This document shows, piece by piece, positions 37,125-53,290 of a stretch of DNA of 64,000 nucleotides (its first letter is position 1; each line of letters starts with the position of its first letter). A program made the position numbers and the translations under genes. Source of the DNA: Bradyrhizobium frederickii (GTDB taxonomy: Bacteria > Pseudomonadota > Alphaproteobacteria > Rhizobiales > Xanthobacteraceae); contig NZ_SPQS01000016.1 in the NCBI RefSeq assembly GCF_004570865.1, positions 62,001-126,000 of the forward strand. Direction: 5' to 3'. Below the pieces are notes generated by a model. It saw only the letters and a program-made list of their open reading frames with translations. It was not told the DNA's origin and did not search any database.

Positions 37125-39185
37125 CTATTCCTCGTCCTCGTCCTCGACCTTGTCGAAGAAGGAATAGCGCAAGCTGTCGGCGTCGGCGTACCACTGCCCC
37201 GGCCCCTTGTTGGCGGCGAGCGTCGCCTCCCAGAGCGCATCGGTGCAATCCTTACGGTGCATCGAGAGCTCGAAACCGTTACCGAAGAACAGTTCGGACC
37301 ATTCCCACCAGGTGCCGAGTTTCTTGACCCCGCGCAGCAGGTCGTAGCGGTCGATCAGGGCGGGAGCCATGTCCGAGGTGATCGATCCGAACACGAGGCC
37401 GGTCTTGACCACGCGGTTGAGCTCGCGGATCGCGCGGACCACCTGCTTCGGGGAAATGTGGCAGAGGCTGGTCTCGAACACGAAGTCGAACGCGCCGTCC
37501 TTGAACGGCATGTCGGTGATCGAGCCGAGCTTGTTGTACTTCTTCAGCGCCTTCGGCGTCTTGGCGTGGATGGCGCGGTTGTTCTCGATGCCGAAGGCAT
37601 CGATGCCGCGCTCGCGCAGCGCGCCGACCAGCTCGCCGCTGGCGGAGCCCGCGACGAGCAGCCTGGCGCCCTTCGTCTTGCCCCAGACGATGCCGAGCAG
37701 CTTGGTGAGATAATCGGGGTCGGTAAAGTGGCGCCACGCCTCGTGATAGGGACCGAGGCCGCGATAGTTCTCGAAATAATCGCGATCGATCTTGTCGGAG
37801 AGCGGCTTGTCCTCCTGCGCCCGTTCCCGGCGCAGGCGCATCATCTCGGTCAGGATGATGTCGGTGGCGGCGTCGGAGGAGTCGAGCAGGCCGTTCAGCG
37901 TCGAGTCGAACAGATAGTCGCCGACCACCACGATGCCCGGATGCTCCTTCGGCTCCGGCCGGTGATTGGTCATGACGTCGCGCACGGGCAGACCGCCCGG
38001 TATGGCGTTCACTGACGACAGCCAGCGGTGGATCTTGCCTTCCATGAAATGCGAACGCGCATCGCCGAGCGAGGCCGGCAGCGACTTCAGCGCGGCGTCG
38101 ATCAGCTCCTGGTCCGACAGGTTGGCGAAGGCCAGCGCGTCGGAGCCGGGAATCAGCCAGTTCAGCACGCCGTGCTTGCCGACGTCGTGGCGCGCGCCCT
38201 CGTTGTAGACGCAGCAGCCGCCGAAGGCTTCCGACATGAACCAGGCGCCGGGAATCTTCTCCCCCCAGAACGGCGTGTCGAACAGGATCGAGACGCGCAG
38301 GTAATGCGCGGGACGGTCGAAATAGGAGACGTGCTTGACCATCGACTTGCGCAGCTGTTCGCCTTCCCAGCCGAGCGTGGCGAGCCAGGAATGCGGCAGG
38401 CAGACCAGCACGAGATCGAAGTCGCGGGTCTCCGGTCCCTTGCCGTTCATCATCTTGAGCTGGTAGCGGCCGGTCGGCGCCTTGCCCACGGCGAGCACGC
38501 GATGATTGAGCTGGATGTCGGCGTTGACCTCCGACTGCAGGCACTCGATCAGCTGCTCATTGCCGTTCTGGATGGAATAGAGGCCGATATAGCCGTCGAC
38601 ATCCATCAGGTAGTTCTTGAGCGCGTTGAGGCCGTTGGTGTTGTGGCTCTCGGTCGCGATGTCGGAGCGCGCCATCACCTTGAAGAAGCGCTTGGCGGTC
38701 TCGTCCTCGACCTCCTCGTCGAGCACCTGCTCGGCGGTCTTGTAGGCCCAGGGATTCTCGTTGTCGTGCGCGCCGACGCCCTCGTAATATTCGACCGGCG
38801 ACAACATCTCGGTGCAGCGCTCGCGAAAGGCCTCGATCGCAGCCGCGGTCTTGGCGCCGTATTTGCGGCGCATGCCGGGCACATCGTTGAGCAGCTCGCC
38901 GCCGAGATGCACCTGCTCGGCGTCCATCGGGATGGTCTGCAGGCCGAAATGCTGGATCAACTCGCGCAGCGGATCCGGACCCGTCATCGAGTAATCGTAG
39001 ATCTCGGCCACGCCGGCCTCGTAGATCGCGGGCGCCGAATCGAACTTGCGCGTGACGATCTTGCCGCCGAGCCGGTCCGAGGCCTCGTAGATGGTGACGC
39101 GGCAGAGATCGCCAAGCTTGCGCTTCAGGTACCAGGCGCTCATCAGCCCACCGGGACCGCCGCCTACGATTGCGAGATCAAGCAT
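37125..39185 (-). CDS. FAD-dependent amine-oxidase-like protein fused to SAM methyltransferase
   Basis: 686-aa two-domain protein. Residues 1-450: flavin amine-oxidase/phytoene-desaturase fold with the dinucleotide motif VGGGPGGLMSAWYL (7-20), EASDRLGGKI, and a C-terminal FAD stretch VVVGDYLFDSTLNGLLDSSDAA (419-440). Residues 500-640: class I methyltransferase with a divergent motif I (LLVAGSASGELV, 509-520), then GIDAFGIENN, AFDFVFETSLCHI and a long C-terminal region. The chain ends in an acidic EDEDEE. The fused arrangement of a flavin oxidoreductase and a methyltransferase is not a standard housekeeping architecture; a role in modifying a lipid, carotenoid-like or polyketide-like compound is conceivable. 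The gene lies between rpoC and the ABC exporter, with a 133-base gap to the latter. Function unknown. Confidence 0.85.
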   Translation of the reverse strand: MLDLAIVGGGPGGLMSAWYLKRKLGDLCRVTIYEASDRLGGKIVTRKFDSAPAIYEAGVAEIYDYSMTGPDPLRELIQHFGLQTIPMDAEQVHLGGELLNDVPGMRRKYGAKTAAAIEAFRERCTEMLSPVEYYEGVGAHDNENPWAYKTAEQVLDEEVEDETAKRFFKVMARSDIATESHNTNGLNALKNYLMDVDGYIGLYSIQNGNEQLIECLQSEVNADIQLNHRVLAVGKAPTGRYQLKMMNGKGPETRDFDLVLVCLPHSWLATLGWEGEQLRKSMVKHVSYFDRPAHYLRVSILFDTPFWGEKIPGAWFMSEAFGGCCVYNEGARHDVGKHGVLNWLIPGSDALAFANLSDQELIDAALKSLPASLGDARSHFMEGKIHRWLSSVNAIPGGLPVRDVMTNHRPEPKEHPGIVVVGDYLFDSTLNGLLDSSDAATDIILTEMMRLRRERAQEDKPLSDKIDRDYFENYRGLGPYHEAWRHFTDPDYLTKLLGIVWGKTKGARLLVAGSASGELVGALRERGIDAFGIENNRAIHAKTPKALKKYNKLGSITDMPFKDGAFDFVFETSLCHISPKQVVRAIRELNRVVKTGLVFGSITSDMAPALIDRYDLLRGVKKLGTWWEWSELFFGNGFELSMHRKDCTDALWEATLAANKGPGQWYADADSLRYSFFDKVEDEDEE

Positions 39186-39320
39186 ATGAGTTCCGTGGTC
39201 TCCCGGTCCGCCCCCTTCGCGGGACCACCGGTCTAAACTCTCCTAGCAGAAGCCCTTTTGCGCCTGAAGGAAAGATGAACAAAGGCTGATCCTGCATTGC
39301 AGCAAGCGAGGAATGCAGCA

Positions 39321-39346
39321 AAAAGGCCGGCTTGCGCCGGCCTTTT
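39321..39346. terminator. rpoC terminator
   Basis: Perfect 11-base arms AAAAGGCCGGC / GCCGGCCTTTT with a 4-base loop. It starts 31 bases beyond the rpoC stop and ends in T on the minus strand, closing the rplKAJL-rpoBC unit before the flavin-methyltransferase gene. Confidence 0.88.
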
Positions 39347-39377
39347 CATTGTCCTCAGTATTCCTACGGATGAACGA

Positions 39378-43574
<4,197 letters not shown>

Positions 43575-43669
43575 CGTCTTCTCCTCGCGTGCCGGTCGCC
43601 TCCGGCCGCAAATTCGAAAATCACTTCAAGCAGGCGCCCTGCCCTCAAGGCCTTGGGCGGGGCGCCGGT

Positions 43670-43690
43670 GCCCGGCCGCAAAGGCCGGGC
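43670..43690. repeat. Hairpin GCCCGGCC-N5-GGCCGGGC in the rpoB-rpoC gap
   Basis: Perfect 8-base arms 13 bases past the rpoB stop. The core is the same as the 48249-48267 repeat (GGCCGGG...CCCGGCC), suggesting a dispersed repeat inserted between rpoB and rpoC rather than a terminator (no T-run). Confidence 0.65.
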
Positions 43691-43703
43691 ATGACAGGTC
43701 GAA

Positions 43704-47822
<4,119 letters not shown>

Positions 47823-48335
47823 CGTGGCCTCTCATTTTCGTCGCCCGATTGGGCGCGCCGTCCAGGACGCGGCTGCCACCGCTCCCCGGGTTGAATTTTT
47901 CGAACCCGTTTTGGGGGCCGCAGACTCAGTTTCAGGCGAGAATGTCCTGAATCTGTTCTTCAGACCTTCAAAACGCAAAACGACGCGCGGGGCGCTGGTG
48001 CGCGCCCGCCCGTCACAACGATCGTCTTCACGGACTGCAAAAGCCCGAAATAGCCTGCTCTCCCAACGGCTTACAGGGATCCGGAACCCCCGCCACCGCG
48101 CTTTCGTGCTGCCGACCCGATATGGGGCGACAATAGTGGAGATTCGAGGGGTAAACCCTCAAATCCCCACACTTTTTCGTGTTCAGCCCGCGTCGGGACG
48201 TTCCGTCGCACGCCTTTTGCATCTGGCGCCCGTCTTTCCGATCGTCATGGCCGGGCTTGACCCGGCCACCCACGATCTTGGGACGAGATCCCGGGTCTCG
48301 CTTCGCGAGCCCGGGATTTCGCTGAGTAACTTGCG
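47823..48335. other. Non-coding region between rplL and rpoB
   Basis: No gene is supported. It holds repeat hairpins at 48249-48317 close to rplL and a featureless stretch before rpoB that may contain an rpoBC promoter or processing site. In E. coli the corresponding gap carries an attenuator and an RNase III site; a similar role here is inference. Confidence 0.55.
48249..48317. repeat. Composite palindromic repeat downstream of rplL
   Basis: Two hairpins: GGCCGGG-N5-CCCGGCC (48249-48267) and ATCCCGGG plus inner CTCG / CGAG with CCCGGGAT (48288-48317). Together they resemble a dispersed rhizobial repeat seen around many genes. Located 19 bases past the rplL stop; may act as an attenuator in rplL-rpoB. 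Confidence 0.7.
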
Positions 48336-48713
48336 TTACTTCAGCTCGACCTTGGCGCCAGCCTTCTCGAGCTGGGCCTTGATCTTGTCGGCTTCTTCCT
48401 TGTTCACGCCTTCCTTCAGCGGCTTCGGAGCACCCTCGACGAGGTCCTTTGCTTCCTTCAGGCCGAGACCGGTGATGGCGCGGACTTCCTTGATGACCTC
48501 GATCTTCTTGTCGCCGGCGCTGGCGAGAACGACCGTGAACTCGGTCTTCTCTTCCGCCGGAGCGGCAGCAGCGCCACCGCCAGCCGGACCGGCCACGGCG
48601 ACGGCCGCGGCAGCCGAAACGCCCCACTTCTCTTCGAGGAGCTTCGCCAGTTCGGCAGCTTCGAGCACGGTGAGGCTCGAGAGGTCGTCAACGATCTTCT
48701 GCAAGTCAGCCAT
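48336..48713 (-). CDS. rplL: 50S ribosomal protein L7/L12
   Basis: 125-aa stalk protein that recruits translation factors. N-terminal dimerisation domain (LQKIVDDLSSLTVLEAAELAKLLEEKWG), an Ala/Gly/Pro hinge with GPAGGGAAAAPAEEKTEF and the CTD VRAITGLGLKEAKDLVEGAPKPLKEGVNKEEADKIKAQLEKAGAKVELK. Follows rplJ by 54 bases. Confidence 0.98.
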   Translation of the reverse strand: MADLQKIVDDLSSLTVLEAAELAKLLEEKWGVSAAAAVAVAGPAGGGAAAAPAEEKTEFTVVLASAGDKKIEVIKEVRAITGLGLKEAKDLVEGAPKPLKEGVNKEEADKIKAQLEKAGAKVELK

Positions 48714-48767
48714 TGTTCAGTTTCCTTACGTGTAAGTCTGGTTCGGGTTTGAGTTTTGCGAAGGGCG

Positions 48768-49286
48768 TCAGGCCGCTTCGCCCTTTGAGGCATGAGCCTG
48801 GATGACGCGCGCGAGCTTGCCCGCGGGCGCATTGGCGAGCTGAGCGATCTTGGTCGCCGGGGCCACGATGAGGCCGACGATCTTGGCGCGCAGTTCATCA
48901 AGCGACGGCAGCGAGGCAAGCGCCTTCACGCCGTCGACATTCAGGACGGTCTTCCCCATCGAGCCGCCGATGATGACGAACTTTTCGTTCGCCTTGGCGA
49001 ATTCGATGGCGACCTTTGGCGCCGCTACCGGATCGTTCGAAGTGGCGATCACGGTCGGTCCCTTCAGCATGGGACCGATGGCAACGACGTCAGTGCCTTC
49101 AAGAGCAATTTTGGCGAGACGGTTCTTCGAGACCTTCACCGCGGCACCCGCCTGCTTCATCTGCTGGCGCAGCTTCTGCATCTGGGCGACGGTAAGGCCG
49201 GAATATTGAGCAACGACCGCGACGCTCGTGGTCTTGAAGACCTCATTGAGCTGTTCGACCGCCTCTTTTTTTGCCGCTCGTTCCAC
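48768..49286 (-). CDS. rplJ: 50S ribosomal protein L10
   Basis: 172-aa stalk-base protein, binds L7/L12 dimers and regulates its own operon in other bacteria. Core: AAKKEAVEQLNEVFKTTSVAVVAQYSGLTVAQMQKLRQQMKQAG and KVSKNRLAKIALEGT. The GTG at 49286 is preferred to an ATG at 49313: GGAGAG lies just upstream of the GTG and the resulting length is the usual one. Separated from the preceding gene by 585 bases that contain two strong RNA hairpins (possible L10 leader). Confidence 0.93.
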   Translation of the reverse strand: MERAAKKEAVEQLNEVFKTTSVAVVAQYSGLTVAQMQKLRQQMKQAGAAVKVSKNRLAKIALEGTDVVAIGPMLKGPTVIATSNDPVAAPKVAIEFAKANEKFVIIGGSMGKTVLNVDGVKALASLPSLDELRAKIVGLIVAPATKIAQLANAPAGKLARVIQAHASKGEAA

Positions 49287-49661
49287 AGCAAGCTCTCTCC
49301 GGTTGGCGGTCATCGCGAAAGCGGGACCGCCGGGTTGCACCCATCGTCCCACCCAAAACCTGAACCTCGGGGCCAAATCCCCCAGGACACGCGCCGGGCA
49401 AGACGACAATTCAAAGCCTGCCCTCCGGGAGCACCTGAAGGCGCCCACGGCGTGTCGAGGTCCGAACCAGACCCGTTTCGCGAACCAGCCCTTAAAGCTG
49501 GATGCGAAGTGAAATCCGGTCTTCACCCGTCTATGCAGGCCATGCGATTAAGCCGTTGAGAAATCGAAATTTCCCGCAGGCGCCTGCAGTCTTGGACAGG
49601 ACAAGGTCAGCCGGCGAACCGCCCGACCCCTGCCCACATTCCACCAACCGACGGGTTTTCT

Positions 49662-49702
49662 TTCCTTTTCGGGCAAATCCTTACGGACGTCCTGAAAAGG
49701 AA
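49662..49702 (-). ncRNA. Candidate rplJ leader hairpin A
   Basis: Nine-base perfect arms TTCCTTTTC / GAAAAGGAA with a 23-base interior that itself contains GGACGTCC. Lies in the rplJ leader. Could be part of an L10-type autoregulatory leader; family membership not verified. Confidence 0.4.
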
Positions 49703-49754
49703 TGATCTCCTGTCGTGTCGGGTTTTCGGAATGCGTGCACGAACGCGCCCGCCG

Positions 49755-49801
49755 AAGCCGGCACGTCCGGAAGCGGTTCTTTAACCGCTCTCTGCCGGCT
49801 T
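49755..49801 (-). ncRNA. Candidate rplJ leader hairpin B (nested)
   Basis: Outer 9-base arms AAGCCGGCA / TGCCGGCTT enclosing an inner perfect hairpin AGCGGTT-CTTT-AACCGCT (49772-49789). No T-run follows on either strand, so a structured leader or a processing site fits better than a terminator. It lies between the 2-hydroxyacid dehydrogenase and rplJ, about 470 bases before rplJ. Confidence 0.5.
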
Positions 49802-49871
49802 GCCAAGAGCAAAATTCACACCAGTTCCGATCCGTTGCCCGCAGGGCCTGGGGCGGCCGATAAGGACCGAT

Positions 49872-50825
49872 TCAGGCCGATTTGACCGCGTAAGGCAGCG
49901 GCTCGCCCGCGAAGAACGCGGTCAGGTTCGCCAGCACGCAAGCTTGCATGGCAACGTGCGATTCGAGGGTGTGGCCCCCGATATGGGGGGCGAACACCAC
50001 GTTCGGCAGCGCGGTCAGGGCATCGGGGCGGTGCGGTTCCTTCTCGAACACGTCGAGGCCGGCTCCGGCGATGGTCTTGTCGGTAAGGGCCGCCACCAGG
50101 GCCTTCTCGTCGATCACCGAGCCGCGGGAGATGTTGACGACATAGCCGTCCGCGCCGAGGCGCCTCAGGATGTCGGCGTTGACGACGTGCTGGGTCTCGG
50201 CCCCTGCCCGGACCGCGATCATCAACATGCTGCACCAGTCGGCCAGTGCCTCCAGCGACGGAAAATATCGATAAGGCAGATCGTATCGGGTGCGGCTGAA
50301 ATAGCCGAGCTCGCTCTCGAAGGCGGCGCAGCGCGCCGCGATCTTGCGGCCGATCTCGCCCATGCCGTAGATGCCGATGCGGCGGCCGGGCATGCCGGCC
50401 TGCGGGCGCATCATCGGCGACGGCTTCGAGGCGGCCCAATCGCCGCTGCGGACATATTGGTCGGCGACCAGGATCCGTCGTGTCGTCGCCAGCATCAGGG
50501 TCATCGCGATGTCGGCGACCGAGGCGGCGTTGGCGCCGGGACTGTGGCCGACCGCGATGTTGCGGCTGGCGGCCGCCTTCAGGTCGACGCCGTCATAGCC
50601 GGTGCCGTAGCAGACGATGGCGCCGAGCTTGGGAAACAGGTCCATCGCCTCCGCGCCGAGCGGTGTGCCGCCGGCGGTCAGCAGCGCTCGGATGCCGCCG
50701 AGCTCCTCGGCCGGAAACACGTCGCGAGCGGGCTTGCCGCCGGTATCGAGCAGCTCGAAGCGCTCGGCGAAGCGCGTCATCATCGTCTTGGGAAAGCGCG
50801 AATAGATCAGGACCTTGTCAGCCAT
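49872..50825 (-). CDS. D-isomer-specific 2-hydroxyacid dehydrogenase
   Basis: 317-aa NAD(P)H-dependent dehydrogenase. Rossmann motif GIYGMGEIG (151-159), catalytic Arg234 in NISRGSVID, Glu263 in DVFEKEP and His281 in APHIGGHT are all present, so the enzyme should be active. Substrate likely a small 2-keto acid such as glyoxylate, hydroxypyruvate or similar; not resolvable. The start at 50825 gives MADKVLIYSRFPKTM. It is inserted between rplA and rplJ, a position occupied by no gene in the E. coli rplKAJL operon; 90 bases from rplA. Confidence 0.92.
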   Translation of the reverse strand: MADKVLIYSRFPKTMMTRFAERFELLDTGGKPARDVFPAEELGGIRALLTAGGTPLGAEAMDLFPKLGAIVCYGTGYDGVDLKAAASRNIAVGHSPGANAASVADIAMTLMLATTRRILVADQYVRSGDWAASKPSPMMRPQAGMPGRRIGIYGMGEIGRKIAARCAAFESELGYFSRTRYDLPYRYFPSLEALADWCSMLMIAVRAGAETQHVVNADILRRLGADGYVVNISRGSVIDEKALVAALTDKTIAGAGLDVFEKEPHRPDALTALPNVVFAPHIGGHTLESHVAMQACVLANLTAFFAGEPLPYAVKSA

Positions 50826-50915
50826 TGTTCTTGTTTCCGGTGAGCGCCGCCACAAACGACGAGGGGCGGAATCGGTTGCCCAATTCCGCCCCTCGCCTCA
50901 CGTCATTTCGAAACC

Positions 50916-51608
50916 TTAGCCGAGAATGGTGCCCGGCTCGACCTTCACGCCGGGGCCCATCGTCGAGGACACCGCAACGCGCTGGATGTAGGTGCCCTTG
51001 GAGCCGGCGGGCTTGGCCTTGGCGACAGCGTCAGCCAGGGCCTTGATGTTCTCGACCAGCTTTTCCTCGGAGAACGAGGCCTTGCCGACGCCGGCCTGCA
51101 GGATGCCGGCCTTCTCGACACGGAACTCGACCGAGCCGCCCTTGGCACCCTTCACCGCGCCGGTGACGTCCATGGTCACGGTGCCGATCTTCGGGTTCGG
51201 CATCAGGCCGCGCGGGCCGAGCACCTTACCGAGACGGCCGACCAGCGGCATCATGTCGGGAGTGGCGATGCAGCGGTCGAAATCGATCGAGCCGTTCTGC
51301 ACCTTCTCGACCAGGTCTTCGGCGCCGACGACGTCGGCACCCGCAGCCTTGGCCTCATCGGCCTTGGCGCCGCGGGCGAACACGCCGACGCGGAGCGTAC
51401 GGCCGGTGCCGTTCGGCAGGGTCACGACGCCGCGGACCATCTGGTCGGCGTGACGCGGATCGACGCCGAGGTTGATCGCGATCTCGATGGTCTCGTCGAA
51501 CTTCGCTTTCGCGCGCTCCTTGACCATCTTGATGGCGTCCGCGAGCGGGTAAAGCTTTTCGCGGTCAACACCTTCGCGGGCTTTGTTCAAACGCTTTCCG
51601 ATTGCCAT
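50916..51608 (-). CDS. rplA: 50S ribosomal protein L1
   Basis: 230-aa L1-stalk protein, also a translational repressor of its operon in E. coli. MAIGKRLNKAREGVDREKLYPLADAIKMVKERAKAKFDETIEIAINLGVDPRHADQMVRGVVTLPNGTGRTLRVGVFARG identifies it. Follows rplK by 6 bases. Confidence 0.98.
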   Translation of the reverse strand: MAIGKRLNKAREGVDREKLYPLADAIKMVKERAKAKFDETIEIAINLGVDPRHADQMVRGVVTLPNGTGRTLRVGVFARGAKADEAKAAGADVVGAEDLVEKVQNGSIDFDRCIATPDMMPLVGRLGKVLGPRGLMPNPKIGTVTMDVTGAVKGAKGGSVEFRVEKAGILQAGVGKASFSEEKLVENIKALADAVAKAKPAGSKGTYIQRVAVSSTMGPGVKVEPGTILG

Positions 51609-51614
51609 GACCGC

Positions 51615-52043
51615 TTACCCCGCAACTTCCAGGCCCATCGAACGGGCGGAGCCCTCGACCATCTTCATGGCCGATTCGATGGAATCGCAATTGAGATCCT
51701 TCATCTTCTTCTCGGCGATCTCGCGCACCTGCGCCTTGGTCACCTTGCCGGCCTTGTCGCGGCCCGGCGCCTTCGAGCCGGACTGGATCTTGGCAGCCTG
51801 CTTGAGGAAGAACGACATCGGGGGCGTCTTCATCTCGAAGGTGAACGAACGATCGGCGTAGATCGTGATCACCACGGGAATCGGGGTGTTCTTCTCTTCC
51901 TTCTGGGTCTGGGCGTTGAACGCCTTGCAGAACTCCATGATGTTGAGACCGCGCTGACCGAGCGCGGGACCGATCGGGGGCGAAGGATTCGCCGCACCGG
52001 CCGGGACCTGAAGCTTCAGGTATCCGGTCACTTTCTTTGCCAT
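51615..52043 (-). CDS. rplK: 50S ribosomal protein L11
   Basis: 142-aa GTPase-centre protein. MAKKVTGYLKLQVPAGAANPSPPIGPALGQRGLNIMEFCKAFN is diagnostic, with the proline-rich loop PIGPALGQRG. Required for RelA-type stringent activation. 131 bases from nusG. Confidence 0.98.
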   Translation of the reverse strand: MAKKVTGYLKLQVPAGAANPSPPIGPALGQRGLNIMEFCKAFNAQTQKEEKNTPIPVVITIYADRSFTFEMKTPPMSFFLKQAAKIQSGSKAPGRDKAGKVTKAQVREIAEKKMKDLNCDSIESAMKMVEGSARSMGLEVAG

Positions 52044-52174
52044 GTATCACTCCTGTTGTGCCGGTATGTCGCCGGCGGTTTCAGGTTCGTGGTCAGGATC
52101 AACGGCGGCTGGCAACCGCCCTCGTCCTCCCACGCCTCTTGCCGCGCAAGACCGAAGTCTCGCGCAATACCCGG

Positions 52175-52729
52175 TCAGACCTTCTCGACCTGACCGAATT
52201 CCAGTTCGACCGGCGTTGCGCGACCGAAGATCGACACCGCGACCTTCACGCGCGAGCGCGCCTCGTCGATTTCCTCGACGACGCCCGAGAACGAGGCGAA
52301 CGGGCCATCGGCCACGCGCACATTCTCGCCGATCTCGAACGACACCGACGCCTTGGGCCGCTCCACGCCCTCCTGCACCTGGTGCAGGATGCGCATGGCC
52401 TCAGCCTCCGAGATCGGCATCGGCTTGTTTTCTGCGCCGAGGAAGCCCGTGACCTTGGGCGTGTTCTTGATCAGATGAAACGCTTCGTCGGTCAGCTTCA
52501 TCTTCACCAGCACGTAGCCGGGGAAGAACTTGCGCTCGGCGTCGATCTTGCGGCCGCGGCGCACTTCCGTGACCTTCTCGGTCGGCACCAGCACCAGCTC
52601 GAACAGCTCCTCGAGCCCGCGCTGCTTGGCCTGCTCGCGGATCGATTCGGCGACCTTCTTCTCGAAGTTCGAATAGGCGTGAACGATGTACCAGCGCTTG
52701 TCGGACAGTTGAGCGGTTGCTGTTGCCAT
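52175..52729 (-). CDS. nusG: Transcription termination/antitermination factor NusG
   Basis: 184-aa NusG: NGN domain (KRWYIVHAYSNFEKKVAESI, VPTEKVTEVRRGRKIDAERKFFPGYVLV) and C-terminal KOW domain (VRVADGPFASFSGVVEEIDEARSRVKV). Start shares a base with the secE stop (TGATG), so coupled. Length is typical. Confidence 0.98.
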   Translation of the reverse strand: MATATAQLSDKRWYIVHAYSNFEKKVAESIREQAKQRGLEELFELVLVPTEKVTEVRRGRKIDAERKFFPGYVLVKMKLTDEAFHLIKNTPKVTGFLGAENKPMPISEAEAMRILHQVQEGVERPKASVSFEIGENVRVADGPFASFSGVVEEIDEARSRVKVAVSIFGRATPVELEFGQVEKV

Positions 52730-52920
52730 CAGTGAATGCCCAGAAGGAAGGTGATGAGGACGCGGATGACCTGGTCGGCGGCGAAGAAGAAGATCGAGGC
52801 CACGGCGACCATGACGAACACCATGATGGTGGTGATCGTGGTCTCGCGGCGGGTCGGCCAGGTGACCTTGGCGGTCTCCGAGCGCACTTCCTGCAAGAAC
52901 TTGAACGGGCTGACTGCCAT
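52729..52920 (-). CDS. secE: Protein translocase subunit SecE
   Basis: 63-aa single-span SecE. MAVSPFKFLQEVRSETAKVTWPTRRETTITT precedes one membrane helix (MVFVMVAVASIFFFAADQVI). The chosen ATG at 52920 is preferred over a TTG at 52935 that would add five residues. Overlaps nusG by one base; no tRNA-Trp gene is upstream. Confidence 0.93.
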   Translation of the reverse strand: MAVSPFKFLQEVRSETAKVTWPTRRETTITTIMVFVMVAVASIFFFAADQVIRVLITFLLGIH

Positions 52921-53290
52921 CGTTTTGATGTCCAACGTCCGTCGACAGACGCGAATGAATTTCAGGGATCCGAACAGCCGCCGTTGGCCCAGCCCTCTGT
53001 CTCGAAGGATGAGCCGGAAACCGGGCTCGATTGTTCGGGGATTTCAAAGCCGCGCCGGAGATCCGCGTCTAACGGGCCGGCTGCGAGTGCGGGGTATCTA
53101 CTGCGGATAGGAGCAAAGGTCAAGATATAGAGGGGGCGCCCAGGCGAGCCGATCGCTCCAGGCAGGAGATCAGAGCCAAGCCGGATCAAAGGCTTATCTG
53201 CCCCACCCTGGCACGGCGTAACCGCGGCTTCCAACCGCCTCCCTCAGAGCGCCCCGTCGGGGGGCACTCGCCGCTTCGGCCGCCACGCGA
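52921..53290. other. Non-coding region upstream of secE
   Basis: 370 bases between the minus-strand secE and the stop of the sugar methyltransferase at 53291. It holds a candidate promoter at 53095-53123 and a weak GC hairpin GCCCC-N5-GGGGC at 53251-53265 just past the methyltransferase stop. A search for tRNA-Trp, often next to secE, found no cloverleaf or T-arm. Confidence 0.55.
53095..53123 (-). promoter_or_regulatory. Candidate secE-nusG promoter
   Basis: On the minus strand: TTGACC, 17-base spacer, TAGATA. It would start transcription about 170 bases before secE. The -35 matches 5 of 6 consensus bases; the -10 is weaker. Confidence 0.5.

Larger units (their letters stand above)
49287..49871. 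other. Non-coding leader region upstream of rplJ
   Basis: No gene is supported in these 585 bases. On the minus strand it must carry the rplJ leader. It contains two strong inverted repeats, at 49662-49702 and 49755-49801. The stretch nearest rplJ (49287-49620) has no strong hairpin that I could see. Confidence 0.55.

Noticed and set aside
49755..49801. Hairpin B considered as an intrinsic terminator for the 2-hydroxyacid dehydrogenase gene
   Set aside because: No T-run follows on the minus strand, so a terminator is not supported; a structured leader is the preferred reading.
52921..53290. Search for tRNA-Trp upstream of secE, a common neighbour
   Set aside because: No T-arm (GTTCGAATC-like), anticodon stem or acceptor stem found on either strand; nothing tRNA-like in the gap.
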